From positions 1,015,001 through 1,079,000 of the forward strand of contig NZ_CP020038.1 in the NCBI RefSeq assembly GCF_002157225.2: a DNA stretch of 64,000 nucleotides, in the 5' to 3' direction. The notes beneath the pieces were generated by a model. The model saw only the letters and a program-made list of their open reading frames with translations. It had not been told where the DNA came from and did no database searches. This stretch comes from Agarilytica rhodophyticola. GTDB lineage: Bacteria > Pseudomonadota > Gammaproteobacteria > Pseudomonadales > Cellvibrionaceae. The position numbers were made by a program, and so were the translations under genes. Positions 36,747 to 45,675 of the stretch are shown one piece after another; the first letter of the stretch is position 1, and each line of letters starts with the position of its first letter.

Positions 36747-37724
36747 ATGAAAATATTGAGTAAATTTGCACTTTTCTCTGCGTTATTTTTAAGCTCTCAT
36801 TTAGTATTCGCGCAGGATAAAAAGCCAGAAGTCACCTTTGCAGTAAATGAATTGGCGCCGGGTCTGTATATGTTATCCGGTGATGGTGGCCCGACAGGAG
36901 GTAATATAGGTCTTTCTATCGGTGACGATGGTGTCGTTATGATCGATGATTCCATGCCTCGATTTTTAGGGATACTACAAGATGCTATAAAAAGTGTAAC
37001 GAAAAAACCTATCGATTTCCTAATTACAACTCATGTACACGGCGATCATATGGGCAATAATGAAACTTTTAGTAATGAAGGGGCACGTATTGTTGCTCAC
37101 AAAAACCTGCGCAAGCATTTACTTGAAAAAGGAATGAGAACAGCTAAGGGAATGGAAAAAGCCCCTAAAAGTGTTTTGCCCGTGATTACTTTCTCTGAAG
37201 AATTGAGCTTCCATTTAAATGGCGAAGATGTGCAAACATTCCATGTTGCAGAGGCGCATACAGATGGTGATGCCGTGGTGCATTTTAAAAATGCTAATGT
37301 TGTACACACAGGTGATACTTTCTTTAATAATTTGTTCCCATTTATCGATTTAAATTCCGGCGGTGACGTGGATGGGTATATTGCTGCCCAAGAAAGAATT
37401 CTAAGCATTGTTAATGAAAAAACAAAGATTATTCCTGGTCATGGTCCACTTGCAAGTAAAAAAGACTTGGCAAAAGATTTAGCTGTATTAAAAGATTGCA
37501 GAGAGATAATTGCTAGGTTAGTTAAGCGCGGTAAAAGCGAAGAGGAAGTAGTTAAAATGAATCCACTCGCTAAATATCATGATGAATATAACTGGGGCTT
37601 TATTACTACTGAGAGAATGACACGCCAAGTATATAAGAGTATGAAAAATACAGCGAAAGGAAGCCATTATCATCATGATGGCCAAGCTAGTAATCATCGT
37701 GAAAACCACACTCACTCTCATTAG
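36747..37724 (+). CDS. Exported metallo-beta-lactamase-fold hydrolase
   Basis: From the ATG at 36747 the protein has 325 residues and a clean signal peptide (MKILSKFALFSALFLSS.., cleaved after VFA); in-frame codons from 36684 would bury that signal. The metal-binding motif THVHGDHMGN (HxHxDH) is intact, with further ligands in AEAHTDGDAV, HTGDTFFN and IPGHGPLA. The C-terminus is unusually His-rich (GSHYHHDGQASNHREN, HTHSH), possibly a metal reservoir. Substrate is unknown; a beta-lactamase activity should not be assumed. It precedes modB by 42 bases. Confidence 0.9.
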   Translation: MKILSKFALFSALFLSSHLVFAQDKKPEVTFAVNELAPGLYMLSGDGGPTGGNIGLSIGDDGVVMIDDSMPRFLGILQDAIKSVTKKPIDFLITTHVHGDHMGNNETFSNEGARIVAHKNLRKHLLEKGMRTAKGMEKAPKSVLPVITFSEELSFHLNGEDVQTFHVAEAHTDGDAVVHFKNANVVHTGDTFFNNLFPFIDLNSGGDVDGYIAAQERILSIVNEKTKIIPGHGPLASKKDLAKDLAVLKDCREIIARLVKRGKSEEEVVKMNPLAKYHDEYNWGFITTERMTRQVYKSMKNTAKGSHYHHDGQASNHRENHTHSH

Positions 37725-37766
37725 TTTACAAGATAAGAGTCATAATATAAGTACAATAGTATAGCC

Positions 37767-38456
37767 GTGCCTCTTTCCGATGCTGATCTACAGACAATAT
37801 TTTTAACACTGCGCTTAGCGCTGACCGTCACCTGTATTCTTTTACTTGTGAGCACGCCAATCGCTTGGTGGCTCACAAAAACTAAAACTTTTTGGAAAGT
37901 ACCTATTAGTGCATTGGTAGCATTGCCTCTTGTGCTACCACCGACAGTGCTAGGCTTTTATTTTTTATTAGCTATGGGACCACAGGGCCCGATAGGGCAA
38001 CTGACACAATTTTTAGGCATAGGTTCTTTGCCTTTTACTTTCTGGGGGCTGGTTGTGGCTTCCATTTTTTATTCACTGCCCTTTGTTGTTCAGCCTATCC
38101 AAAATGCGATGGAGGCGATTGGTGAAGAGCCTCTGGAAGCAGCAGCAACAATGGGAGCTGGCCCCATCGATCGCTTTTTTACTATTGTATTACCTTTAGC
38201 GAAGCCCGGCTTTATCACTGGAGCTATTCTGGGGTTTGCTCATACGGTAGGAGAGTTCGGTGTGGTGCTTATGATTGGTGGCAACATTCCCGGTGAAACC
38301 AAGGTGGTGTCAGTGCAAATCTATGATCATGTAGAAAGCTTACAGTACACGCAAGCCCATTGGTTGTCCGCAGTGATGGTTGCTTTCGCTTTTTTTGTAT
38401 TGGTTGTGGTGTATTCGTTCAATAGAAAAAACGTGGGTCTGCGCTATAAAGGATAA
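37767..38456 (+). CDS. modB: Molybdate ABC transporter permease ModB
   Basis: The 229-residue inner-membrane permease has about five to six hydrophobic segments and the EAA loop EPLEAAATMGAGPIDRFFTIVLPLAKPG that contacts the ATPase. LPLVLPPTVLGFYFLLAMGP and AHTVGEFGVVLMIGGNIPGETK are ModB signatures. The start is GTG at 37767. modC starts four bases after its stop. No modA (binding protein) is found upstream or downstream in this window. Confidence 0.95.
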   Translation: MPLSDADLQTIFLTLRLALTVTCILLLVSTPIAWWLTKTKTFWKVPISALVALPLVLPPTVLGFYFLLAMGPQGPIGQLTQFLGIGSLPFTFWGLVVASIFYSLPFVVQPIQNAMEAIGEEPLEAAATMGAGPIDRFFTIVLPLAKPGFITGAILGFAHTVGEFGVVLMIGGNIPGETKVVSVQIYDHVESLQYTQAHWLSAVMVAFAFFVLVVVYSFNRKNVGLRYKG

Positions 38457-38460
38457 TCTT

Positions 38461-39597
38461 GTGCCGTCATCGAATCTATATCATAACGATAAAATTTTTG
38501 CTCAATTTGAAGTTGGATTTGACCAGTTCAAACTTGACGTGGATATCACGATTCCTTCTCAAGGTGTCACTGCAATTTTTGGCCACTCTGGATCTGGTAA
38601 AACTACTTTATTGCGCTGTATCGCAGGGCTGCAAAAATCGGAATCGGGAAAACTCATTGTTAACAATCAAATATGGCAAGATAATACTCGCTTTTTATTG
38701 CCCCATCTTCGTCCTATTGCTTATGTTTTCCAGGATGCGCGTTTGTTTCCTCATCTGAATGTGGAGGAGAATCTTAATTTTGCATTAAAACGTGCACGTA
38801 AGCGCTCGGCCCCCTTTTTATTAGATATAAAGTCGTCAGGTAACGGGCCGCTAGGTAAAAAATCTCTAGATAAAATCATTGCCATGTTCGATATTTTATC
38901 ATTATTAAAACGCTATCCTGAAAATCTATCCGGTGGTGAAAAACAACGTGTTGCTATTGCTAGAGCTTTGCTTGTTAATCCTGAACTACTTTTAATGGAT
39001 GAACCTCTAGCGTCACTTGATGATAAGCGGAAACAAGAAATTATTCCTTTCCTTGAACAGTTACGTTATGAATTTAATATCCCTATTATTTATGTTAGCC
39101 ATTCAGTGACAGAAGTGGCGCGGCTTGCTGATAATGTTATCGTGTTACATGAAGGCGCTGTAGATTCTCAAGGTGATGCTACCGAAATACTTAATCGACA
39201 ACAACATAAGTTAGACGCTGAGCTAGGAGTTATTATAGAAGGTACAGTTATCGAGCATGATAATAAGTGGAACTTAGCTTATGTTCAATTCGATACTGGT
39301 AAATTATTTATTACAAACTATGCTTACACTCTGGGCCAAGTTTTGCGACTACATATTAAAGCTAAAGATATTAGTATTACACTATCGCAGCATCACGATA
39401 CGAGTATCTTAAATATCTTACCTGCAAAAATTATTAATATTTACGATGCTAGTGATTCTTGCTCAACACTTGTGGAACTATCCCTAGGGAGAACCACTTT
39501 AGTAGCCAAAATTACTAAACGCTCATTCGTTTCTCTTAATCTTGAAAAAAATAAAGAGGTTTGGGTTCAAATTAAGTCTGTTGCCCTTGTCCGTTAA
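38461..39597 (+). CDS. modC: Molybdate ABC transporter ATP-binding protein ModC
   Basis: From the GTG at 38461 it has 378 residues; reading from 38380 would overlap modB by 77 bases and add non-homologous sequence. Walker A is GHSGSGKTT, the ABC signature is LSGGEKQRVAIARALL, and Walker B is LLLMDEPLASLD. The C-terminal Mop/TOBE domain (from about residue 300; LRLHIKAKDISI) binds molybdate. It forms a two-gene unit with modB. Confidence 0.96.
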   Translation: MPSSNLYHNDKIFAQFEVGFDQFKLDVDITIPSQGVTAIFGHSGSGKTTLLRCIAGLQKSESGKLIVNNQIWQDNTRFLLPHLRPIAYVFQDARLFPHLNVEENLNFALKRARKRSAPFLLDIKSSGNGPLGKKSLDKIIAMFDILSLLKRYPENLSGGEKQRVAIARALLVNPELLLMDEPLASLDDKRKQEIIPFLEQLRYEFNIPIIYVSHSVTEVARLADNVIVLHEGAVDSQGDATEILNRQQHKLDAELGVIIEGTVIEHDNKWNLAYVQFDTGKLFITNYAYTLGQVLRLHIKAKDISITLSQHHDTSILNILPAKIINIYDASDSCSTLVELSLGRTTLVAKITKRSFVSLNLEKNKEVWVQIKSVALVR

Positions 39598-39624
39598 CAA
39601 TATAATGAGAACCCATTTCAAAAT

Positions 39625-40062
39625 TTATAAAATAACTGTGCTGCCTATAGCAAGTATTGCTAGCCATGACACGAGGTAAACAGGCGTACGTAAAAAAGGT
39701 ATACCAAGAATATAAACCACAGCATAGCTTACTCTTGCCCAGAAAAATATAGCTGTCCAGGACGCTATTAGTGCTAGGGTGCTTTCCACGCTTGCAGAAA
39801 AATAACTTGCCCCCAATACAGTTGCAATAAATGCGGGCATTGTTTCGACTGTATTTAAATGCGCCCGTTGTGCTCGCTCTGCCCATAAAGGCTGCTGAGG
39901 CTTTTCGATGGGAAAATTTTTTGGATAGTTGTTAAGAAATGTGGGGAGCCCCCAAACAAATACACGAGCAAGAATGTAAGGTGTCCATAGCAATAAGGTC
40001 AACATTCCGCTAAGAGTTAAGTAAAAATAAATATCATTTAGTATTGTACTATCGCTCATCAT
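39625..40062 (-). CDS. MAPEG family membrane protein
   Basis: The 145-residue protein has four membrane segments and the MAPEG signature ERAQRAHLNTVETMPAF (Arg/Asn/Glu positions typical of the family). MAPEG proteins include microsomal glutathione transferases, but many bacterial members are unassigned. It begins MMSDST with GGAG six bases upstream of the first ATG. It converges with modC; the two stops are 28 bases apart. Confidence 0.92.
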   Translation of the reverse strand: MMSDSTILNDIYFYLTLSGMLTLLLWTPYILARVFVWGLPTFLNNYPKNFPIEKPQQPLWAERAQRAHLNTVETMPAFIATVLGASYFSASVESTLALIASWTAIFFWARVSYAVVYILGIPFLRTPVYLVSWLAILAIGSTVIL

Positions 40063-40223
40063 ATTAATCTCCAGTTGTTAATTTCAATGATGACATTATG
40101 AGTACCTAGGTGTTTTTACTCTATGTTCGATAGTCGCGGTAAATTGTTCATTCGTACAGATTTATTGTGTTTTTAGGATTAATTAGAGTCGCCCGAAATT
40201 AAAAATAAACTAATAAATAGTCT

Positions 40224-40604
40224 TTAGCCTTTGGGATACTTATATACCGCTTCTAATTTATATCCAAAGATATCTTGTACACCTGTTGTATATACCTCGC
40301 CGCAAGGATGTTCACGAAAAGCAGGCTTCCGTTCAGTCTTACCGCCATGAATTAACGCGGTATTATGAAAATCATCTACTTGTTGCATGTTTGCTGCTGA
40401 GAAGGCGATATGAATAGGGTTGCTATTCTGTGGGCAGTAATGTGTATTGGAAAGTGTTAGTATAAAATTAATATTACCTTTGCCGTACGCAATGATATCT
40501 GAATATTTAGCATATTGTTTATATGAAAGTGTCGCCAGTACAGCGTTATAAAAGCCTGCTGCTTCCTCAATATCAGTAATGTAAACACTAACGTAATCGA
40601 TCAT
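40224..40604 (-). CDS. VOC family (glyoxalase/dioxygenase-fold) protein
   Basis: From the ATG at 40604, which has AGGAGA seven bases upstream, the protein has 126 residues; the in-frame codons up to 40625 precede the ribosome site. It starts with the VOC pattern MIDYVSVYITDIEEAAGFYNAVL and ends with the second half-site GEVYTTGVQDIFGYKLEAVY. These are the two beta-alpha-beta-beta-beta modules of a glyoxalase-fold monomer. The metal ligands and substrate cannot be fixed. It lies between the MAPEG gene and the AraC regulator on the same strand. Confidence 0.88.
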   Translation of the reverse strand: MIDYVSVYITDIEEAAGFYNAVLATLSYKQYAKYSDIIAYGKGNINFILTLSNTHYCPQNSNPIHIAFSAANMQQVDDFHNTALIHGGKTERKPAFREHPCGEVYTTGVQDIFGYKLEAVYKYPKG

Positions 40605-40736
40605 GGTTTCTCCTATTTTACCCAATACCTATTTAATAACTATCTCATAGCTGTTAAATAGCTATCGCGAGCATACCAAGAGTATGATAGATATGTTCGA
40701 AGTAATAGCGTATGCCTGATCGTCCGTTTTTTTTGT

Positions 40737-41687
40737 CTAATTCACTTCAGCATTACTACGGGTTCTTTCTTTTCTATACTCCCCTGGGTTTTTATTAACA
40801 ATCCTTTTAAACGCTTTGCTAAAAGATGCTAACGAGTCATATCCGATATCTGATGCAATTTGTTCAATAGATAGTTGGCTTTCAACCAGCATCCTTTTAG
40901 CATTCTGCATTCGCCAATGTGTCACATATTGCATAGGCGATAGGTTTAAATATTGTTTGAAACGATCAGAAAATAGTGAGCGTGACATATGTGCCTCCTC
41001 TGCTAGTCGCTCCACCGTCCAATCAGCGGCATAATTGTTGTGAAATGCCATTAAACCTTTCGATATTCTAGGGTCATTCAATGCTGCTAAAAAGCCTTCA
41101 TTACTACCCTGCCTTTCATTCCAAAAACGTACAGATTGAATAAATATGATTTCAGATAGCCTTTTGATAATTGCTGAACTGCCTACTTGATTTGATTTCG
41201 CTACATTTGCTAAAAAATGTAATGAGTCTTTTAACCAAGAAAACTCCGTGCCTTCATTTTCATTGCAAATAATCAGTTGCGGTAAATAATCAATAAATGA
41301 GTGCTTGTACTCTTCATTAAACTCAAAGTGTCCACAGACCAATTGTGTGCCGTGCAATATCGAATCTTCACCAAAATGAAAAATTCCTTGCCCGTTATAA
41401 CCTGTATGTGTAAAGGCTTCGTCTAGTGTAATAGGCGGTGAGTCTGGAGTGTCACTAAGTATATGCTTAGCACCGTGAGGTATAATTATAAGGTCGCCTA
41501 CCGATAGCATCTGTGGTTCTTCCATTCCAGGAACTCTAACCCAACAGTGTCCCTGTGTAACATAATGAAATCTTGCCACACTTTTATACGAAGGTACTTC
41601 AATACTCCATGCGCCATTAAAGTTTGTCGCGAAATAAAAAGTTCCGTTAAAACGCAATAAATCTAAAATTTTACTGAGCGTATCCAA
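40737..41687 (-). CDS. AraC family transcriptional regulator with cupin sensor domain
   Basis: The 316-residue regulator has an N-terminal cupin domain (about residues 1-190; HCWVRVPGMEEPQMLSVGDLIIIPHGAKH) of the cupin_6 type found with AraC domains. The C-terminal double helix-turn-helix (about 215-310) shows WTVERLAEEAHMSRSLFSDRF and QIASDIGYDSLASFSKAFKR. The start is TTG at 41687 with AAGGTG six bases upstream. It is divergent from the YHS protein gene across 318 bases and may control it or the VOC and MAPEG genes; this is inference. Confidence 0.93.
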   Translation of the reverse strand: MDTLSKILDLLRFNGTFYFATNFNGAWSIEVPSYKSVARFHYVTQGHCWVRVPGMEEPQMLSVGDLIIIPHGAKHILSDTPDSPPITLDEAFTHTGYNGQGIFHFGEDSILHGTQLVCGHFEFNEEYKHSFIDYLPQLIICNENEGTEFSWLKDSLHFLANVAKSNQVGSSAIIKRLSEIIFIQSVRFWNERQGSNEGFLAALNDPRISKGLMAFHNNYAADWTVERLAEEAHMSRSLFSDRFKQYLNLSPMQYVTHWRMQNAKRMLVESQLSIEQIASDIGYDSLASFSKAFKRIVNKNPGEYRKERTRSNAEVN

Positions 41688-42005
41688 GGCTTCACCTTAT
41701 TCAGTTTTATTTTATGTTTAATATAAATATTTGAGTCAATACTAGCCCATCTATTCTAATAAAACTACCTGTCTGGACGAATAAACAAAATTGCTGGATT
41801 GCCGATCATAGTGAGATTTTGGCCGATGCTTATAATTTCACTCAGCTTAAGTAATGTCGCGAAAGATAAAATTTAAGCACAACAAAAGACAAGTCTTAAA
41901 TTTAAAAAAGGGTTCCTATAGCTACTGAAGATTGTTCTTGCAAAGAGTAAAAAATAATTCAATTGATTAACTTTAAATATTAAACTTAACATAAGAGATA
42001 AACAT
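41688..42005. other. Divergent intergenic region between AraC regulator and YHS gene
   Basis: 318 AT-rich bases with no gene. Promoters for both flanking genes and any AraC-type site must lie here, but I see no clear direct-repeat operator. Confidence 0.5.
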
Positions 42006-42467
42006 ATGAAAAAAATGAAAACTTCATTATTTGCACTGATAACCGCTGTGATTACGATATTTTCAATTCATACATCCGCTGATTCTATTAGTAATAGTAC
42101 GGTAGGTGCTGGTGGTTATGATCTAGTATCCTATCAGGATGGTAAAAAGCCTCTACCTGGTAATGGTAATTTTGTTGCAACTGTAGATGGGGTTAACTAC
42201 ATTTTCTCCAGTAAGGAAAATCTTAAAAAATTTAATAAGAATCAAAATAAATACTTGCCACAATATGGTGGCTACTGTGCCTATGGTACTTCAGTCAATA
42301 AAAAGTTTATCGGCGACCCTAATGTCTGGGAAGTTGTAGATGGTAAGCTTTACTTCAACCTTGATAACAGTATAAAAGCTATCTGGGTAAAAGATATTCC
42401 GGGTAATATCAAAAAAGCAGATAAAAACTGGAAGAAAATTAAAAACGTAGCGGCTTCTGAATTATAA
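42006..42467 (+). CDS. Exported YHS domain-containing protein
   Basis: The 153-residue protein has a signal peptide (about residues 1-25, ending SADS) and one YHS-type domain: GAGGYDLVSYQDGKKPLPG, then VNYIFSSKENLKKF and YLPQYGGYCAYGTSVNKK. This layout is common in small exported bacterial proteins thought to bind metal or a redox partner. ATG codons at 42006 and 42015 are both possible. The stop lies in a perfect 16-bp palindrome (42464-42479, ATAAGAAGCTTCTTAT). Confidence 0.9.
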   Translation: MKKMKTSLFALITAVITIFSIHTSADSISNSTVGAGGYDLVSYQDGKKPLPGNGNFVATVDGVNYIFSSKENLKKFNKNQNKYLPQYGGYCAYGTSVNKKFIGDPNVWEVVDGKLYFNLDNSIKAIWVKDIPGNIKKADKNWKKIKNVAASEL

Positions 42468-42877
42468 GAAGCTTCTTATGTGTGTTTTGTAAGTGGAAGG
42501 TGAAGTAGGATTAAGCCTCACAAGGATGTGATACTTTAAGGTAACTGTATATTTTGTGATGAAGCTCGAATATTGAAAACCAAAGTGCGAAGTTACTACC
42601 GCTATTCCATTTGCTAACTCAGTTTGCTTTTTAGCCACTCTCAGTGTCAACAGGCCTTGGCAACAATCAAAGATGTAGTGTAGCGTAAATTTACTTCCCA
42701 AGCCGTCAGGTTTGACCCGATAAAACCATTCTCCCCTTTAAAGCGCTTAAGTATATCTATCCTAGCTAACCTCACTCTATTTTATTTTGATAGAGAGCAT
42801 ACCTTTATATGGCATTAAAGGTTTACAGTATTAATATATAGTTGTATGGTACAACTATATATTAATGGAGGATATTA
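42468..42877. other. Intergenic region upstream of the MarR-GNAT gene
   Basis: 410 bases without a credible gene. Its right end holds the operator-like dyad and the ribosome site GGAGG (42867-42871) of the next gene. Confidence 0.6.
42831..42865. promoter_or_regulatory. Perfect 16-bp inverted repeat, probable MarR-type autoregulatory operator
   Basis: TTAATATATAGTTGTA (42831-42846), a TGG spacer, and TACAACTATATATTAA (42850-42865) form an exact dyad. The core AGTTGTA-TACAACT is the pattern of MarR-family operators. It sits one base upstream of the GGAGG ribosome site of the MarR-GNAT gene, so binding there would block that gene. Confidence 0.75.
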
Positions 42878-43831
42878 ATGAACACCGTATCTGCCTTAGT
42901 GATAGATGATATTCGTGAAGCTTCTAGAACCTTAGTTCGAGAGTTTGGCTTTATGGGTCGTAATCTAGCTGCGACCTCCCTTCCTCCCTCTGCTGTGCAT
43001 GCTTTATTAGAAATTGATTTAAAGGGCCCGCAAACGGCCGCAGAACTGTGTGTAAAGCTCAATCTTGAAAAGTCCAGTATTAGCCGCTTGCTAAAAAAAC
43101 TGGTTCGCGCGGGAGAAGTTAAAGAGAGCATTTTGCCAGCGGACGCTCGTAGTAAAGTACTGACATTAACGGCTAAAGGTAAAGCTACGGTTAACGTTGC
43201 TCATGAGTTTGCTCAACAGCAAGTAAACAACGCTTTAGCTGATCTATCCTATGATGAAATTGCTAGGATTGTGGATGGCCTATCTACTTATGCCGAAGCG
43301 CTAGAAGCTAAGCGTATTAATGGGACAACAACGCCAGTCTCTAGGTTTGAAATTATTTCAGGGTATCGTCCAGGAGCTATAGGCACTATAGCTGCATTAT
43401 TTTCCCGTTATTTTGCACAGTATTATAACTTCGATCAGTACTTTGAACAAAAAGTAGCGACCGAGTTGGCCGAATTTACTCAGCGTTTGTCAGCAACAAA
43501 TAACGCCCTATGGTTGGTAATGAATAATGATCAGGTACTGGGTTCACTCGCAATCGATGGTGACGATTTACCTGATGCTGATGTTGCTCATTTACGTTGG
43601 TTTATTATGGCGCCTCAGCTGGCGGGACGTGGTCTTGGCAAGCAGCTATTGGAAAGAGCAGTTGATTTTTGTCAGGATCGAAGTTTTCGAGAGATTCACT
43701 TATGGACAGTAAAAGGTTTGGATGCCTCTAGTTATTTATATGATCGTTATGATTTTACTATTGAGGAAGAATTTGTAGATAAACAGTGGGGGAAGGAAAC
43801 CATTGAACAAAAACGAGTAAAGCGTCTTTAA
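42878..43831 (+). CDS. MarR family regulator fused to a GNAT acetyltransferase
   Basis: The 317-residue protein is a known two-domain fusion. Residues 1-145 are a MarR winged helix (TAAELCVKLNLEKSSISRLLKKLVRAGEV, then the wing with DARSKVLTLTAKG). Residues 155-317 are a GNAT domain with the acetyl-CoA loop MAPQLAGRGLGKQLLERAV and LWTVKGLDASSYLYDRYDF. The substrate is unknown; the pairing suggests a regulator and an acetyltransferase acting on one small molecule. A perfect operator-like dyad just upstream predicts autoregulation. Confidence 0.93.
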   Translation: MNTVSALVIDDIREASRTLVREFGFMGRNLAATSLPPSAVHALLEIDLKGPQTAAELCVKLNLEKSSISRLLKKLVRAGEVKESILPADARSKVLTLTAKGKATVNVAHEFAQQQVNNALADLSYDEIARIVDGLSTYAEALEAKRINGTTTPVSRFEIISGYRPGAIGTIAALFSRYFAQYYNFDQYFEQKVATELAEFTQRLSATNNALWLVMNNDQVLGSLAIDGDDLPDADVAHLRWFIMAPQLAGRGLGKQLLERAVDFCQDRSFREIHLWTVKGLDASSYLYDRYDFTIEEEFVDKQWGKETIEQKRVKRL

Positions 43832-43834
43832 AAT

Positions 43835-43858
43835 ATAAAGCCCATTTCTGGGCTTTAT
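43835..43858. terminator. Bidirectional terminator between convergent genes
   Basis: ATAAAGCCCA pairs perfectly with TGGGCTTTAT around a TTTC loop. T-rich sequence follows on the plus strand and A-rich sequence precedes it, so it can serve both the MarR-GNAT gene and the convergent FabH-like gene. Confidence 0.85.
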
Positions 43859-43903
43859 TTAACAACCAAATTCTTCGTGGAATTAGTTTGCTCCAACGCT
43901 AGA

Positions 43904-45016
43904 TTACAGTTTTTGTAAGATTACAGAACCTGCTGAATATCCTGCTCCGAACGACGAGATAATGCCATAGTCCCCAGTATTTAACCCTTGGGAGTTTTTA
44001 TGGAAAGAGATAATAGAGCCTGCTGAGCTGGTGTTGGCATAGGTATCCAAAATTACTGGTGCGTCCTCGACATTAAACTCCTTACCTAAGACATTTTTGG
44101 CGATGAGTTGATTCATGCTGAGGTTGGCTTGGTGTAACCATAGCCGTTTAATACTTTGTCTGTCTATATTGTTGGCGCCAACGTGGGTGTTAATTAATTC
44201 GGCTACCATTGGACAGACCTCTTTAAAAACACTTCTACCCTTTTGGATAAAGAGTTTATCGGCGTTATCTTTTGTCTCAGGTGCTGTTCTGTTTAAGAAA
44301 CCAAAGTTATTGCGAATATTATTGGAGAATTGAGTAATGCACTTGGAGTCTATGACGCGGTAGTCGCCTCCTTGGGCAACAGATTCATGTTCTACTAAAA
44401 TCGCAGTAGCGGCGTCACCAAAAATAAAGTGGGAGTCCCTATCGCGGAAATTTAAATGGCCTGAGCAGATTTCCGGGCTGATAACCAAGACACTCTTAGC
44501 AGTACCTGCGTTAATAGCATCGGTAGCCGTTTTTAAGCCGAACGTGGCAGAGGAGCATGCGACATTCATGTCAAAGGCAAAGCCGCCTGCCCCAAGCAGT
44601 TGTTGCACCTCGATAGATATGGCTGGATAGGGTCTTTGCAGGTTTGAGCAAGCAACGATAATGAAGTCAACATCATGAGCTTCTCGACCAGCGGTTTGCA
44701 GTGCTTGTTTGGCAGCAAGCACGGCCATTTCGGCCAAGATGCTAGGCTCGTCGTTGCCGCGTTCAGGTAGCAGCGGCGTCATTATCTTAGGGTCTAGCAC
44801 GCCTTCTTTACTGACAAAGTAGCGACTTTTAATACCAGAAGCTTTTTCAATAAAAGCATCGGAGGAGTGAAGCAACGCGCTCACTTCCCCAGCTTCTATT
44901 TTAGCGGCGTTGCTTTTATTGAAGTCATCGACATATTGATTAAAAGCTTCTACTAGTTCGGTATTGGAAACAGAATGCTCCGGGGTATATAGGCCGGTAG
45001 CGCTGATAATTGCCAT
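43904..45016 (-). CDS. Beta-ketoacyl-ACP synthase III family protein (PA3286-like)
   Basis: A 370-residue FabH-like condensing enzyme. The active-site Cys is in MNVACSSATFGL, the His in LHQANLSMNQL and the Asn in TYANTSSAG, so the catalytic triad is complete. The long N-terminal region (VEAFNQYVDDFNKSNAAKIEAGE) and overall length fit the Pseudomonas PA3286 type, known to shunt medium-chain acyl-CoA from beta-oxidation into fatty acid synthesis, rather than classical FabH (about 317 residues). AGGA precedes the ATG. It is not in a fab cluster. Confidence 0.9.
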   Translation of the reverse strand: MAIISATGLYTPEHSVSNTELVEAFNQYVDDFNKSNAAKIEAGEVSALLHSSDAFIEKASGIKSRYFVSKEGVLDPKIMTPLLPERGNDEPSILAEMAVLAAKQALQTAGREAHDVDFIIVACSNLQRPYPAISIEVQQLLGAGGFAFDMNVACSSATFGLKTATDAINAGTAKSVLVISPEICSGHLNFRDRDSHFIFGDAATAILVEHESVAQGGDYRVIDSKCITQFSNNIRNNFGFLNRTAPETKDNADKLFIQKGRSVFKEVCPMVAELINTHVGANNIDRQSIKRLWLHQANLSMNQLIAKNVLGKEFNVEDAPVILDTYANTSSAGSIISFHKNSQGLNTGDYGIISSFGAGYSAGSVILQKL

Positions 45017-45675
45017 GTTTAATTCCTAGGATGTAGTGTCAAGATAATCAATAGTGACTATCAATGAACGAACAATGAGCGAACAGTAAACGAAGGAGCA
45101 CGTGAAGCTATTGATGTATTGGCCTGTGTATCTGTATCAGCCATTTCGTATTCATGTCATTCTCTAGTTATTTCATGCAATGATGCTAAGCCTAAGCGCA
45201 ATGCCTAAAAACACAAGGTGTATGAACAATCATGAAATGACAACTGCTACATTGCTTAATTAATAGTAAAGTGCGTAACCTGGGATTATTATTATCACTA
45301 TTTTTGCTGCTGGTTATCTTTCTGTTTCGTACTTTATTTTAAACTTCAGTAGTTTCAGGTGTTACTTCTTCTCAACCCTACATCCTAATTAATACACTTA
45401 TAGTGTCAAGAGCAAAATAAAGCTTCTTTGGCTAAATTACCTTCCAGCTCGTTGTTAGGTGGGGGGTGAGGTGGGAGGTTAGGTGGGAGAGTGGCGACGA
45501 ATACATTAGAGTACCTCGACTAATAGTCATTCTGTTTCGCTGTATACATTCTTATACTGGTCTGGCCACTAATTTTAAAGTATCTGGAATAAGCATATGA
45601 TGAATAGTTAGTACCAATCGTTTTTGCTATCAGGCCTGACGAATACTTTCAAACCTCATTTCATAGGATCCCCTT
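45017..45675. other. Intergenic region with a G-rich tandem motif
   Basis: 659 bases between two divergent genes. The only structure I see is a G-rich strand segment at 45453-45492 in which GTTAGGTGGG or close variants repeat, with three runs of three or more G and several GG pairs. No reading frame is convincing. AGGA (45665-45668) is the ribosome site of the nitrilase gene. Confidence 0.6.

Noticed and set aside
42462-42701. Minus-strand 79-codon frame after the YHS gene
   Set aside because: No ribosome site, no recognisable protein features, and it starts in the operator-side intergenic region.
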